A DNA stretch of 64,000 bases, taken from positions 60,455,478 through 60,519,477 of the forward strand of contig CM061918.1 of assembly GCA_031002005.1 (NCBI GenBank), given 5' to 3'. The DNA comes from Vandiemenella viatica. Its lineage: Eukaryota > Arthropoda > Insecta > Orthoptera > Morabidae. The translations under genes were made by a program, and so were the position numbers. The notes under the pieces are model-generated. The model did not search any database, was not told the origin of the DNA, and worked only from the letters and a program-made list of their open reading frames with translations. Below, one piece after another: positions 32,223-42,706 of the stretch (positions are counted from its first letter, which is position 1; each line of letters starts with the position of its first letter).

Positions 32223-33025
32223 TTATGTTTTAGGCAGAAGGAAACAAAACGGGCCATCAGAAGAATAAGACGTTTGAGGACTGAAAGATTTTTTACAAGT
32301 ACCAATAGGTCAGTTACCTGGAACGTTCTTATATAGGTAGGGAATATTTTTTGATGCTTTGAGGTGCAGGCACTAGCCAACTTCAATAAGAAAATGAATA
32401 TCAAAAAAAGCAGCTGATCTAAAGTTCTTACTCGAAAACGTTGCTAGCTCTTATGCTATTAGCCCTGGACACAGTGCTTACGGTTTATTAACCTGGCAAA
32501 TGTTGATGTCGTCCTTACTTTCTATCTCAACATTTAACGTTGCGCCACACACCTTAAGACTGGCCATGGACAGTTCATAGCTAAAAAGTATTAGTCGCTT
32601 CTTTTTGTTTAATGGCTTTCGGTGTTTGTGATGCTGTCAAGAACAGTGACAGGGTGGACACTTGAGTAGTTTTGCGTTGTGGGAATGCTTGTAAGACGGT
32701 GGGGAATTACAGTTGGAAACAGTGGTATCTCGCCCGTTGGAGGATGGGGAATCTCCTTTTTGCCGCCTCCGCGCCTGTTTTGTTCTCTGTCGGACAAAGT
32801 TTCGGGGCTGCCGCCGCCGCCAGATATTACTTGGCAGCTACTTGTTTATTCTTTCCGCAGCCTCTATTCTGTTGATGCCTGAAGCCCTGAGACGAGGCAC
32901 GGCATAAGACCTCACACACATTCTACTGCGTCCTGTCTGAAACACCGTAATACATCACTCGTATGTAAAGTAATATAACGAAACAATAAAAGTCTTAAAA
33001 ACTTCCACGCTGCTACAGTACTGAA
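32223..33025. other. Intergenic DNA with a GC-rich patch
   Basis: The patch 32670-32910 is open in three plus-strand frames at once (62-67 codons each), including GCCGCCGCCGCC. I see no domain. It might be a CpG-rich exon or promoter, but nothing proves it. Confidence 0.35.
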
Positions 33026-33240
33026 TAACGAGGACTTTTAAGCCGAGGCTGGCGGATGAGACGACACGGGTTCTAATCCTCGTCTGGACAATCAGCTATT
33101 GGTTTTCTATGGTTTCTCGAAATGACGCCAGGCTAATGTTGAGATGGTTCCTTGAAAATAGGCAAAGCCGAATTCCTTCCCATTCCTTTCCCGCCTCTAA
33201 TAACCTCGTCATTGACGAGGTGTAAAGCCATAAATAGGGA
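33026..33240 (+). mobile_element. SINE-A copy
   Basis: It contains GGGTTCTAATCCTCG (B box, one change), GGTTTTCTATGGTTTC, GCCGAATTCCTTCCC and ACGAGGTGTAAAGCCATAAA. Confidence 0.8.
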
Positions 33241-33269
33241 ACCAATATTAATAATATTTACTAATATTG

Positions 33270-33440
33270 AGCGATATCGTTCTGACCTGGTATTTGGGAG
33301 GATTGGGGTCAAATCCCGTCAGACTATCCCGATTTTGGTTTTGAATGGTTTCCTGAAGTTACAGCAGGCGGGGATTGTCAGATGACTCGTTAAAACGCCC
33401 TGTACGATTTCCTTCCCATTTCTTGTCCCCTATCCTTTCT
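33270..33440 (+). mobile_element. SINE-A copy, 3'-truncated by a LINE
   Basis: It has GGTCAAATCCCGTC (B box), CCGATTTTGGTTTTGAATGG and CTTGTCCCCTATCCTTTCT. It stops where the LINE at 33446 begins, so the LINE probably inserted here or recombined. Confidence 0.75.
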
Positions 33441-33445
33441 CTACA

Positions 33446-34666
33446 GAATATACAGAAGAATGGAATGGGAGGAGATTGTAGGCGACGATCAGTTTGGGTT
33501 TAGGAAAAATCGTGGTACGAGGGAAGTAATTCTGCCTTATGATTAATACTTGAAGAGCGGATCAAGAAAACAAAGAAACTCTTTTAGCGTTTGTCGATTT
33601 AGAAAAATCTTTTAATAATGTTAGGTGGGACAAGATGTTCAAAATTTTAAACAAGTCAGGTCTAAAATATCTAAATAGAAGAATACTTTATAAATTATAT
33701 AAGAATCAAGTAGCCATAATAAAAGTAGAGAACCATGAGAGACAAGCATGAATTAAAAAGGGTGTGAGACAAGGTTGTAGTCTGTCCCCTTTAATATTCA
33801 AATTTTATGTAGAAGAAGCAATTAAAGAACTAAAAGAAAAATTTTCATATGGCATAAGTGTTCAGGGAGAAAAAACAAGTATGCTAAGATTTGCTGATGA
33901 CATTGTCTTGCTAGCAGAAAGAGGATACTGAGAAGTTACTGAATGGCATGAAAAAAAACTGAAGGAAGATTTTGGACTGAATATAAATCAAAACAAGACA
34001 AAAGTGTTGAAATGTAGCGAAATGATACCAATACAAGTAGATTAAATATAAAAGTAGGATCGGATGCAATAGGAGAAGTAAGTGCATTGTGTTATTTGGG
34101 AAGAAAAATTATAACCGATGGCCGAAGCAGGAACGATGTTAAAAGCAGAATAACAAAAAAAGCCTTCATGAAAAAGAGAAATCTTTTAGTTTCAAATATT
34201 GATTTAGGAATTAGAAAGAACTTTTTAAAACTGTATGTGTGGAGCACAGCACTTTATGGTAATGAAACATGGACTTTAAGAATACCGGAAAGAAAGAAAA
34301 TTGAAGCATTTGAAATGTGGTGCTACAGAAGAATGCTGAAAATTAAGTGGACAGACAAAGTACGAAATGAACGAGTTTTGGAAATGATGGGCGAGGAAAG
34401 AAGTTTATGAAAGACACTTACAAAACAAGAGACTGGTTGGTAGGTCATTTTTTGGGACATGATGGATTGGTTAATTTGCTGGTGGAGGGTACAGTCGAAG
34501 GTAAGAACTGTAGAGGAAGACAGGGATTTAGAATATATGAAGCAGATAATTGAGGACGAGGGTTGTTAGGGGTATGTAGAGATGAAGAGGTTAGCACAAG
34601 ATAAGAGGGGATGGAGGATTGCATCATAGTGGTTGAAAGACTGACGTCAAAAAAAAAAAAAAAAAT
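33446..34666 (+). pseudogene. RTE-like LINE, longest copy in the window
   Basis: It begins inside the RT domain (QFGFRKNRGTREVIL), with the palm motif FVDLEKSF, then RQGCSLSPLIFNFYVEEAI and MLRFADDIVLLAE with the catalytic aspartates intact. An open C-terminal frame lies at 34087-34410 (YLGRKIITDGRSRNDVK to MMGEERSL). It ends GAAAGACTGACG and a 16-A tail (34651-34666). Single-base indels and stops split it. The endonuclease domain is missing (5' truncation). A full-length relative would nick DNA and reverse-transcribe its own RNA. Confidence 0.88.
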
Positions 34667-35239
34667 TTTCTTTTGGCTGAAAAGCATTCATGTGACCATA
34701 GCAGCCTTCAGGGCTTTAATTTAGACAGTGAAACTTGTAAGCTTTGTTGTTAGCTTGCAAATGTATTTGCAATGTATTGAAAGCGTTCCGCGATGCACAC
34801 CGAAACAAGATTCACGATATATGGAGTAAAGACAAATTTGTTCATACAAAAATCTGTAGTGGCTGTTTCTTAGTTCCGGTATCAATTGAAAGTTTGGGAA
34901 GTTGTTATCACAAATTGGAAGCTTCTGGTCCAGCTGGTATGACTTCTGTCTCCACCAGGTTTCAGCGGAGTTCATCTTAGCGGATGTTCTGCGGAAGCGG
35001 ATGTGGAAAAATAAATTTATAACTATTTAGATTTTAATATTCTATCAAAAATAAACCTATTTTTATCACAATTTCTACATTTTGCATACGGGAAGTCTAT
35101 TTCGTTCTAATACCGTCATATTATTTTCTGCCTCACCTTTCAACAGCATAATCGTGGGATGATTTAACAAATGAATTAAGTTATTTACTTAACTACGCAA
35201 GCGTCAACAAACCAATGTTTGTCATGCGAACTTCGCGTC
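34667..35239. other. Intergenic DNA, nothing recognised
   Basis: A 78-codon plus frame (34744-34980) and its minus-strand shadow show no domain. Confidence 0.4.
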
Positions 35240-35928
35240 TCAATTAATAGCTAGGCATATACACACACATTTGTGCGCCAGCAATTCCGTGGCGATCCAT
35301 ATAGACGATAAGAAGTGTGTGTTAATTGTCTAACGACGAGCCGCATCACAAGCTAATAACAATCGTTACATATTTGAACGTGGCGAGCAAGCGCGACGGT
35401 AACCATACACACAGATATCTCACTTAACAATTTACTCGCGGCAGATAAGACTTGATGAGTGTTTAAAAAATCAAGTAAGATTTTCAGAGGATTCGTAGCT
35501 CATTTAATTGTGACATATCAGCAACATACTCCATTGTGAAACGAAAAGAGTATGCGAACAGAAGTTTAAAAAAATTAGGATATAGTGCATTGATAGAGGT
35601 TTTTGAGAAATATAATATAAAAGTTGATAGTGCATTAATAAAAAAAAGAAAATCCACTCTTGCGGAATGTTTTTCACAAGAAATATATAAAAAGAAATGA
35701 AAATTCGACAAGAAGTGGAATAGGCGAAGACGAAATCTACAAAACTAATTTACGATATTACTACTGTTTATGAGATATCAACACGAACCATTGGACAGTA
35801 TCAGCTATATAGGAAGTCCAAATTATGAAGGGAAGATGTATCTGTGCATTTATGTAATACTGAAGAAATCGAAGAAATGTTTTTTCAAAGTAGCAGTATA
35901 TGATCGTGTTTATAATCTTGCTGCAACC

Positions 35929-35965
<37 letters not shown>

Positions 35966-36351
35966 TAATACTGTCCCGTTTATTTTTCTTTTTTGCAGCT
36001 CTAATATAAGATACTGCACGAATAAATAATTTTTTGTGTAGAACTTAAAAACATTATTCATTTCAATGTATGTCACATCGCTTGTAACATAACCTCACTA
36101 CACTTGGCTCGCGATGTTTTGGAACTCCCAGTGAGCCGCGAGCCAGGAAATCATGACGGATAAATCCGTAGACGACTACCATAAACACAACAATTTGTAG
36201 CGCGGCGAGCCAGCTGAGCGACAAATGTGTGGAACTGATGTTCCTGTGTATGGGCTCCCAGAAGTACAGGCTCGTCGCGAGAATATCCACGCGTAAATGT
36301 TTGGCGAGCTTTCTCGCGCGCAAATGTGTGTGTGTATGGGCGGCTAATTGA
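35240..36351. mobile_element. TIR-bounded element carrying a MADF-domain ORF
   Basis: Imperfect inverted repeats of 32-38 bp bound the region. The left has GCATATACACACACATTTG (35255-35273). The right has CAAATGTGTGTGTGTATGGG (36321-36340). A TAA lies outside each side (35245-35247, 36345-36347) and could be the 3-bp target duplication expected of PIF/Harbinger. Inside are a decayed MADF ORF (35494-35773), a 32-T tract (35932-35963) and a GC-rich right third. Some PIF/Harbinger elements encode a Myb/SANT-like partner protein besides the transposase. No transposase is left here. Confidence 0.5.
35494..35773 (+). pseudogene. MADF (Myb/SANT-like) domain protein relic
   Basis: The plus-strand frame reads ATYSIVKRKEYANRSLKKLG then YSALIEVFEKYNIKVDSALI. 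After a +1 shift at about 35690 it continues ENSTRSGIGEDEIYKTNLRY then YYCL and a stop at 35771-35773. The order matches the MADF fold: a Y/W-x-x-x-x-x-x-Y-x-N-R helix start, a second helix, then S-x-R-SG-x-x-x-DE-Y-x-x-x-L-x-YY. Usual tryptophans are changed (YSI for LW, LRYY for LWYY). MADF proteins bind DNA as transcription factors or transposase partners. Confidence 0.65.
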
Positions 36352-37451
36352 ATCGTGCCCGGCACCCGCCTTTCCACCGCTATAGTGGCCCATTCACAGT
36401 ACAAACTTGTAGGACCTACGATGATCCTATTTTTCGATGTGGGATTCTTGTTGGACCATGAAAGGGGTTACAGGACTACATGTAGGACGTGTGGGATATG
36501 GCTGGACTCCCAAACAACCAACGCCGGCCCCTGCCGCCCAACAAGTTGTAGAGTTCGATCTTGATTGGAGGAAAAACCCTACGAGTGTAGCAATAAGGAC
36601 ACTTGCACGGGAGTAAAGTACTGCTTGCAACCCTTCTAGTAGCGTGAATGTGTGAGCGCATCCTACGGTTATTTCTATACGAAGTTCCGCGATTGCGGAT
36701 GCGGATGCGAAGCTCCGTTACATCCCTAGTCCCCACGTGTGCAGGCACCGGAACAATAACACAAAATCTGTTCTTAACACAACGTTTTTTGCGCTATACT
36801 TTAATTATTGCTGTAAGTTCGCCAGGAAAGCTCTGTAACATCTCGCTAATATCATTCGACGCAGTAAAATCTTCGTTTATGAGAAATCTAAACTAATAAA
36901 ATTTAAAATTGCCCAATAAATAACAATAGAGAAGCCGTTAAAGTACTGCTGCTGGATGATTACGTATGTTGAGGCGTTGGGTCGTATTCCTGCGCTTAGG
37001 TTCGCAGGTTCGATTACCTCCTGTGTCAATATTTTGTGGCTAATTTCTTACAGGAAAATTGCAAAGTGAGACAATTTTTGAAACATGCGAAATTGAGGTC
37101 GTAATTTCTAATAAATTATACTCAGTTTAAGAAAATAGTAGAGGATATGAAAAAATGGAAGGTTGTAAACTAGCCTTTGAACTAACTTGAAAGCTATCAT
37201 TGAACCGGATATTTCGTCATATTGTGTTCATTACTTTAATTCCTTCGTTTGTAAGTAATTTTGTGCTACTTGGAAGTTAAGAAAAGCCAAACTTGTAGGT
37301 TATTAGACAATTACTAGGCCAATACTTTCCGGTGTGAAAGGACTCCAATCAAATCATTGGCATTGGCATTGTTGGTCGGGATATTCCGAAGAACTGTAGT
37401 GCCGTCTAGTGACAGAGTTTTCAATTCACCGCGCAGTGCACCCCTGTCGTG
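36352..37451. other. Intergenic DNA
   Basis: A tRNA-like B box (CAGGTTCGATTACC) near 37004 may be a SINE scrap. A minus-strand frame near 36800-36880 reads NEDFTASNDISEMLQSFPGE without a known domain. Nothing else is recognised. Confidence 0.35.
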
Positions 37452-37665
37452 CCTCGATTAACCTAAGCCTAATCCTACCGGTTATAGGAGGCCTACAGCT
37501 TAACGTGCAATCAGAAACGAGGAAGCATTTCACATTACACATTACACGGCAAACTGTGCCAGAGGTGAAGAACCGATTAAGGCGAGTTGAGTCTGGGATT
37601 AGAAATGGGGATATTTCGATCTCCAGTCAGGCGCCTTATCCTATGAGCCATCCAGCGAACGGAGC
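37452..37665 (-). mobile_element. SINE-B copy, minus strand
   Basis: Plus-strand complement blocks are CCTACCGGTTATAGG, GGCAAACTGTGCCAGAGGTG and TCTCCAGTCAGGCGCCTTA, in the reverse order of SINE-B. It is diverged. Confidence 0.7.
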
Positions 37666-37920
37666 AGTATCGCACGCCAGAGGATTTTTATGATTGAAAT
37701 CTCAACTGAGAAAAGTTAAAACGGTGCAAAAAAATCATTGCTCTGCAGTTTTATGACTCAGTAATTTCCGGAGGAATTAAGCAGTAGCAGAAAAGTGGAG
37801 TTTATAACTCGAAAAGTGAATGCTGAAGCAAGTGGATTGTAACTGTTAATCTGAGAAGTGCGTAACGTTAAGTTCTGTGGAATGTCGCAATGGAATCCTG
37901 TTGTGATTTTTTTTTGTTTG

Positions 37921-38128
37921 ACACCGAGCGTGGTGTGTGAGCAGGCTAACGCCCTGGCCTCCCATTCGGGAGGACGCCGGTTCGAATCCCCGCCTGGGCT
38001 TCCAGATTTGGGTTTTCCTTCAGAAAGGACATGGCTGAATTCCTTCCCGTTCCTTGCCTCCAGTCCCATCCAGCCTCTAATGACCTCGACGTTGACTAGG
38101 CGTGAAGCCATAAAAAGAAAAAAAAGTT
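37921..38128 (+). mobile_element. SINE-A copy with internal deletion
   Basis: It has ACACCGAGCGTGGTG, CCCATTCGGGAGGACGCC, GGTTCGAATCCCC (B box), GGCTGAATTCCTTCCCG and GACCTCGACGTTGAC, then an A run. The CCAAATCACTCCAGGC block is deleted. Confidence 0.85.
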
Positions 38129-38878
38129 TTTGTTTGACGAGAATCTTCGAAATCTGTTTACAGCTACGTCAATGTATTACGATGAAACAACCACCAAATC
38201 TGATAATGGATTTTTAAACTCGGTGCGTATTTCCTTCTGAGACTGCAAAACGAATTTGTTGCAATAGTAAGTTGCTCAATCGTCGAGATCCTGCTATTTG
38301 AAATCTACCGATGACTCGATACAATGTACTGTGAGGAGCTCGGACAAGGCCTACGGAAAATTATTCCTCTATTCACCTGGAATGTTTTCGGAAAAGCGTT
38401 CAAGGCAACATGATTTTGATATGAAATGAGACAAAAATCAGGTTTCTAGGAGAATAATTTTCACTTTATGAAGGGAAAACTGCGTTTTTTTAAAGCAAAA
38501 ATCTATTTTTTCAAGATTTCAAACTCAATGAGGCATGGGTTAACGTTATTCAATTGAGCTGAAACTTTTCCAATCTCATTTTTTTGCTATTTGGCAAAAT
38601 TTAGGGGGGGTCCCCCGCAAAAAAATTTGATTTATTGTGACCATTCATTAGACTAGCTTGCCTAGTTCAGTATCGTTCACTCGTAGTTGTTTTTCTGGTT
38701 GAAGACTGCCTTTTATTTACGTACTAATATAAGGTTACTGTTCCCGATTATGGTAATTTTAACATTGACTAATATCACTTGAACTATTTAACATCGCTAT
38801 TGATTATTAGGAATGTACAATGACGAACCAACAGTTATGACACATGTCAGTAGTAAAACCACTTCGTGGTTAATGTTA
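38129..38878. other. AT-rich intergenic DNA
   Basis: Nothing is recognised. It contains a short G run followed by C run (GGGGGGGTCCCCC) near 38605. Confidence 0.4.
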
Positions 38879-39235
38879 GGGCGCGTCCATTTCGGCCTCC
38901 TGTGAACCCCCCCTTCCCCAACGTTGCCCGACGTGGCTTTTGTCTCCTTCCCCCCCCCCCCCCCACGTAGCACGTGGCTTTTTTCCTATTGATTCAGAGA
39001 CATTTTTTTTTGTTTTCTCTTGTCAGACTATCGTAAATTAAATTTGGGGATAATTAAACGACGGAAATAAATATTCACATACTGTTTTGAGTTCTGTTCC
39101 TTATTTTAACTGTGAAAAATGTTATGAATGGAAAGCTACGTGACCTGGCTCGGAACCCCCTCCCCCCTGCCACGTAGCCCAGCGTAGCTTTCCAGCCAAC
39201 CCCTTCCCCGAGCCACGTAGTTTATGCACAATCCC
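38879..39235 (-). mobile_element. Harbinger-like MITE, uninterrupted reference copy
   Basis: It starts GGGCGCGTCCATTTCGG after TTA (38876-38878) and ends TTTATGCACAATCCC before TTA (39236-39238). The C runs show minus orientation relative to 2359-2741. It is complete, so it served to identify the split copies. Confidence 0.88.
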
Positions 39236-39589
39236 TTATCTAGGGGGCGCGACAGAACACTCGAACACGCCCAGGTGGAGGGGAAAGTTTTCACACTACC
39301 TGGGCCTCAAGACTAGGAGAGGGCATATGACACATTGTGGATGGTGATACACAGCCCTGAGTCCCGCTGAATCCCAGAGATGAAACTCGTCCCGAGTCGT
39401 AAGCCTGAGAATCACTAGTGCACACCTCCACTGTATCTCTAAGGCAGTGGAAATGGATTAAGGATATGTTTCCTCCAACCACACCGATCAACATCAACAT
39501 GGTTGAGTATGGAGGCTATTCTAATGCTTTCAGAATCATGTGATGAATCTATCTACCATCAATATCTATCTACATATATACCTCTGCAA

Positions 39590-40095
39590 TTCACAAAATT
39601 GTGGATGGCAGAGGGTGCTTTTTGTGTGCATTCCAATCCCTAATGGTAAGAGGGAAAAAAGAATTTATATAAGAATCATTGCGGCACCTTATTTCTCTAT
39701 CTTATCTTTCCTGTCATTCCGACTCAAATAGGTTGGTGTACGAAGTATTTCACTACACTCGTGAGCGAAAGTGGGAGTACACATGTTTACCAATAAGTTT
39801 AAACGAAACGTGCGTCGTCTATCTACCAGAGACTCCCAGCCTAGTCTACTAATCAAGTTCTGTGACGCTTTCATAAGGACTGTAGCAAGCGGTCACGAAT
39901 CGAGCGGCTCTTCTCTGTACTTTCTCTATACTTTCGATCAACCCCTTACGAAACGGATCCCAAATGGCACAACAATAGTCCAAATGTGGACGCACAAGAG
40001 ATTTGTAGGCTATCTCCGTTGTTTGTTCATTACAATTTTTCAAGATTCGACCTATGAATCACAGCCTAGAATTAGCTCTACCTACTAACGAATTA
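39590..40095 (-). pseudogene. CR1/Jockey-like LINE reverse transcriptase C-terminal relic
   Basis: On the minus strand 40043-39849 reads EIAYKSLVRPHLDYCCAIWD, then IEKVQRRAARFVT. After a frameshift it continues SRLGWESLVDRRRTFRLNLL. This is the region after the RT palm in CR1/Jockey-type ORF2 proteins. It is a different family from the RTE-like copies. The DNA downstream (39590-39690, GTGGATGGCAGAGGGTGC) probably belongs to its 3' part. Confidence 0.75.
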
Positions 40096-40199
40096 ATGTG
40101 TAAGTCCCATTTCATCCTACTGATTACGTTCGCGGATGTCATTTCTTTGATATTCTTTATGTTTCACTCCTAGTCTCGCACTACTAGTTTTATTTGATG

Positions 40200-40855
40200 C
40201 TTTTATTATTAACTGGGTAGCTGAAGAAGGTAAACAGTTTCGAGTACCTAGCATAAGTTTCAGAGGAAAGCGGAAGGAACGACGGTAGGATAGGTGAAAG
40301 AGGGAGGAAGGCAGAGGCTTGTTAAGAACATCAGAAGTCTGATATGGAACAGGGATGTGCCGCAGAGGAGCAAAGGAGTAATTTATCGCACATACTATGA
40401 CTCTATCCTACATACGACCTGAAACCTGGACGGTGAAGAAGTGGGACATTAGCGGGATACACGCAAGTGAGATTAATTGTGTAAGAATAGGTGTTACGAG
40501 AATGGACAGGATAAGCAATGAAACGATTAGGTACACAATAAAAGGGAAACCCTACAGAAATGATATATAAGGCTAGTTTAAGATGGTATGGGCATATAAA
40601 GAGAATGGAGGAGTAGAGAATCCCAAAGGAAATCCTTGAAATTAAGATGCATAGTGAATAGTAAAGATGGATAGCATGGCTTGGGATGAATGGCTGATAG
40701 GAGTAGAGGAGTGTGTATGAAAGAGAGGAAAGGACTGGACCGACGTGGTAACGGAGAGGTGGTCGGAATAAGGTAGAAAATTGAGAGGCTTGAGCACAAA
40801 GCAGACCCAGGCAATAGCTGGAAATTGTTGGTGATGATGATTTTTAACTAGTTGT
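40200..40855 (+). pseudogene. Second RTE-like LINE family, C-terminal relic
   Basis: Translated piecewise, it gives TYYDSILHTT..ETWTVKKWD, TRMDRISNETIR, ASLRWYGHIKRMEE and RWSE. This corresponds to the post-RT region of RTE-like ORF2 proteins (YGAETW..., RWYGHV.RM.E). Many indels are present. It is not the same family as 2914-4045. Confidence 0.65.
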
Positions 40856-42047
40856 AGGCTCTTGGTGGAGTTTTGAGTATAGTCATGGTTCTAGAATAGT
40901 TGTTAGGTCATAAATTTAGTATTATGTAAAACAGTAATAAATAGACACAACTATTAAGATCGATTAAACCAAAATGCATTGCGCATAGTCTAAGAGTTGC
41001 AAAAAGTAAATTTACGAAACTAAAACGATTTCTTAAATGTCACAGTTCGTTCCACGTGACGTGATCTTTCTAAAATACAAGGTGGCCTGAATATATCCAT
41101 GAGGGTTCGGTCTGAAAAATTTGATGAAATTATTTTAATCTGAACGTACTTAAAAAGGGAGAGAGATGATTTCAGTACTTGTTAGATTTCTACTGTAGCA
41201 TTAGTTTCGTCAAGTACAAGATTTTCTTTTCCACATTTTTTTTTCGTGTTCTGTAAGGGAAAAGAATCGGTAAAGTGTTTTGAATCACATGTGTAGCAGT
41301 ATTTTGTGTATAGAAAATATAAGACAAGCAAACGCTTGCACACTGTTTGGCGTGCATATTAAAATGCGACAGACGGGTTGCAGGTTGAAGTGCAGGAAGC
41401 GGGAACGAGCTGGAAGATAGGGAGTGTATTACACTGAACTCACATCCTGACTCATGGTGACCACACATACTATTTCCAGACAAAACGGAACGGTCTGGTA
41501 GCTCAGTGTGTAAGAAAACAATGTTTCCCTACATACACATACCTGTATATTTATTTTTCTTTGTTTTCTTAATCCAATGTTCTTTTTTAATTTTAATGTG
41601 TTAGAAGTATGAAGCAGATAATATATATATTTAAGAGAGTGTTCTACCATCTCTGACCATGAATGTTGGCGAAGAAGCGTATCTTTGTTTGTTTGATTGT
41701 TGTCAAGAAGAATATATTATATGGTGGAGAAAGCAACAAGAAGTATCTCGCTTTATTCGCTAGCAGTAAACTGTGAATTATTGTAAAAAGTTTAATATAT
41801 AGTAACTGTGTGAGAAAAGTAAGCGATGTGAAATTGTGAACTGGCAAATGTTTGTGTTAAGAAAATAAAGAAGAAAGGAAACTATTTTCAGTGAATGATC
41901 ATCTAGTGAATCATAAGTTGTGTGTTTTGTTTGAAAGTGATTTTCCTTTGCTCTCACTTCTCTTGCTAAATTCCCTTCGAATTAGATGGAATGTGGCAAA
42001 TACTACCCAATTAAGAGAGGAGTAAAATAAAATATAAATCAAATACG
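40856..42047. other. Intergenic DNA
   Basis: A SINE-C-like head fragment (GGTCTGGTAGCTCAGTGTG) is at 41492-41510. No gene or element is recognised otherwise. Confidence 0.4.
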
Positions 42048-42338
42048 CTTACAAGTGGTTAAGGCGTCTGACTCAAGATCGAAAGGTCCCTGCCTTGGCG
42101 GGGATTTTTAAAGGCCCTTAATCCGGCCTTCACCTCTGGCACAGCTTGCTGTGTAATGTCAACTAGGCCAGAACGCTTCCGTGGTTCAGATTCCACGTTT
42201 AACTGTAGGTCCCCTGTACCCGGTAGGATTGCCGGGTTACGTTAAGGCGGGTACGACAGGGACGGAATGCGCAGGCAATAGAAGCTCTGTCACCAGGTCA
42301 TTACGAACACACGGAATTATTATTATTATTATTATTAT
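42048..42338 (+). mobile_element. SINE-B copy with ATT tail
   Basis: The head is shortened (AAGGCGTCTGACTCAAGATC). The core CACCTCTGGCACAGCTTGCT, CGCTTCCGTGGTTCAG and CTGTAGGTCCCCTGTACCCG follow. The tail is seven ATT units. Confidence 0.85.
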
Positions 42339-42591
42339 CCAGACGAAATAAACAGCGGAGGTGGCCTGAAGAGAACGCGGTTAGTACTGTACACTCAGTT
42401 CCGAAAAAAAAACAAAAAAATCGTGTGCTGTGGTATTCTGTGTTTGTCAATTTCTGCAATTTTTGGCGTCGCTCTGATACTTTTCATGTGCAGTACTTAC
42501 TAACGACGTATCTATTCATGGTTTCGTAGAGGACAATTCTACCCTCTCCCACCCGAAGACAAATCATAGCGTAACAATTTATAATTAGTTA

Positions 42592-42704
42592 TTAAAAAAA
42601 AATTCTTTACGTCTCTCAACAGCGAGGTCTTTAGAGACGGGAAAGGATGGAGGCAAGGAATGGGAAGAATTCGGCCATGGCCTTTTTAAGGAAGCATCCC
42701 TTTA
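42592..42704 (-). mobile_element. SINE-A tail fragment beside the Tc1
   Basis: Plus-strand complement blocks are TTCTTTACGTCTC, GAATTCGGCCATGGCC and GGAAGCATCCC. It stops at the Tc1 start, and the head is not found on the other side of the Tc1. Confidence 0.75.
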
Positions 42705-42706
42705 TA

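Noticed and set aside
35932..35963. T tract as the poly-A tail of a minus-strand retroelement
   Set aside because: No retroelement sequence or target duplication is found next to it; I left it as part of the MADF-bearing element.
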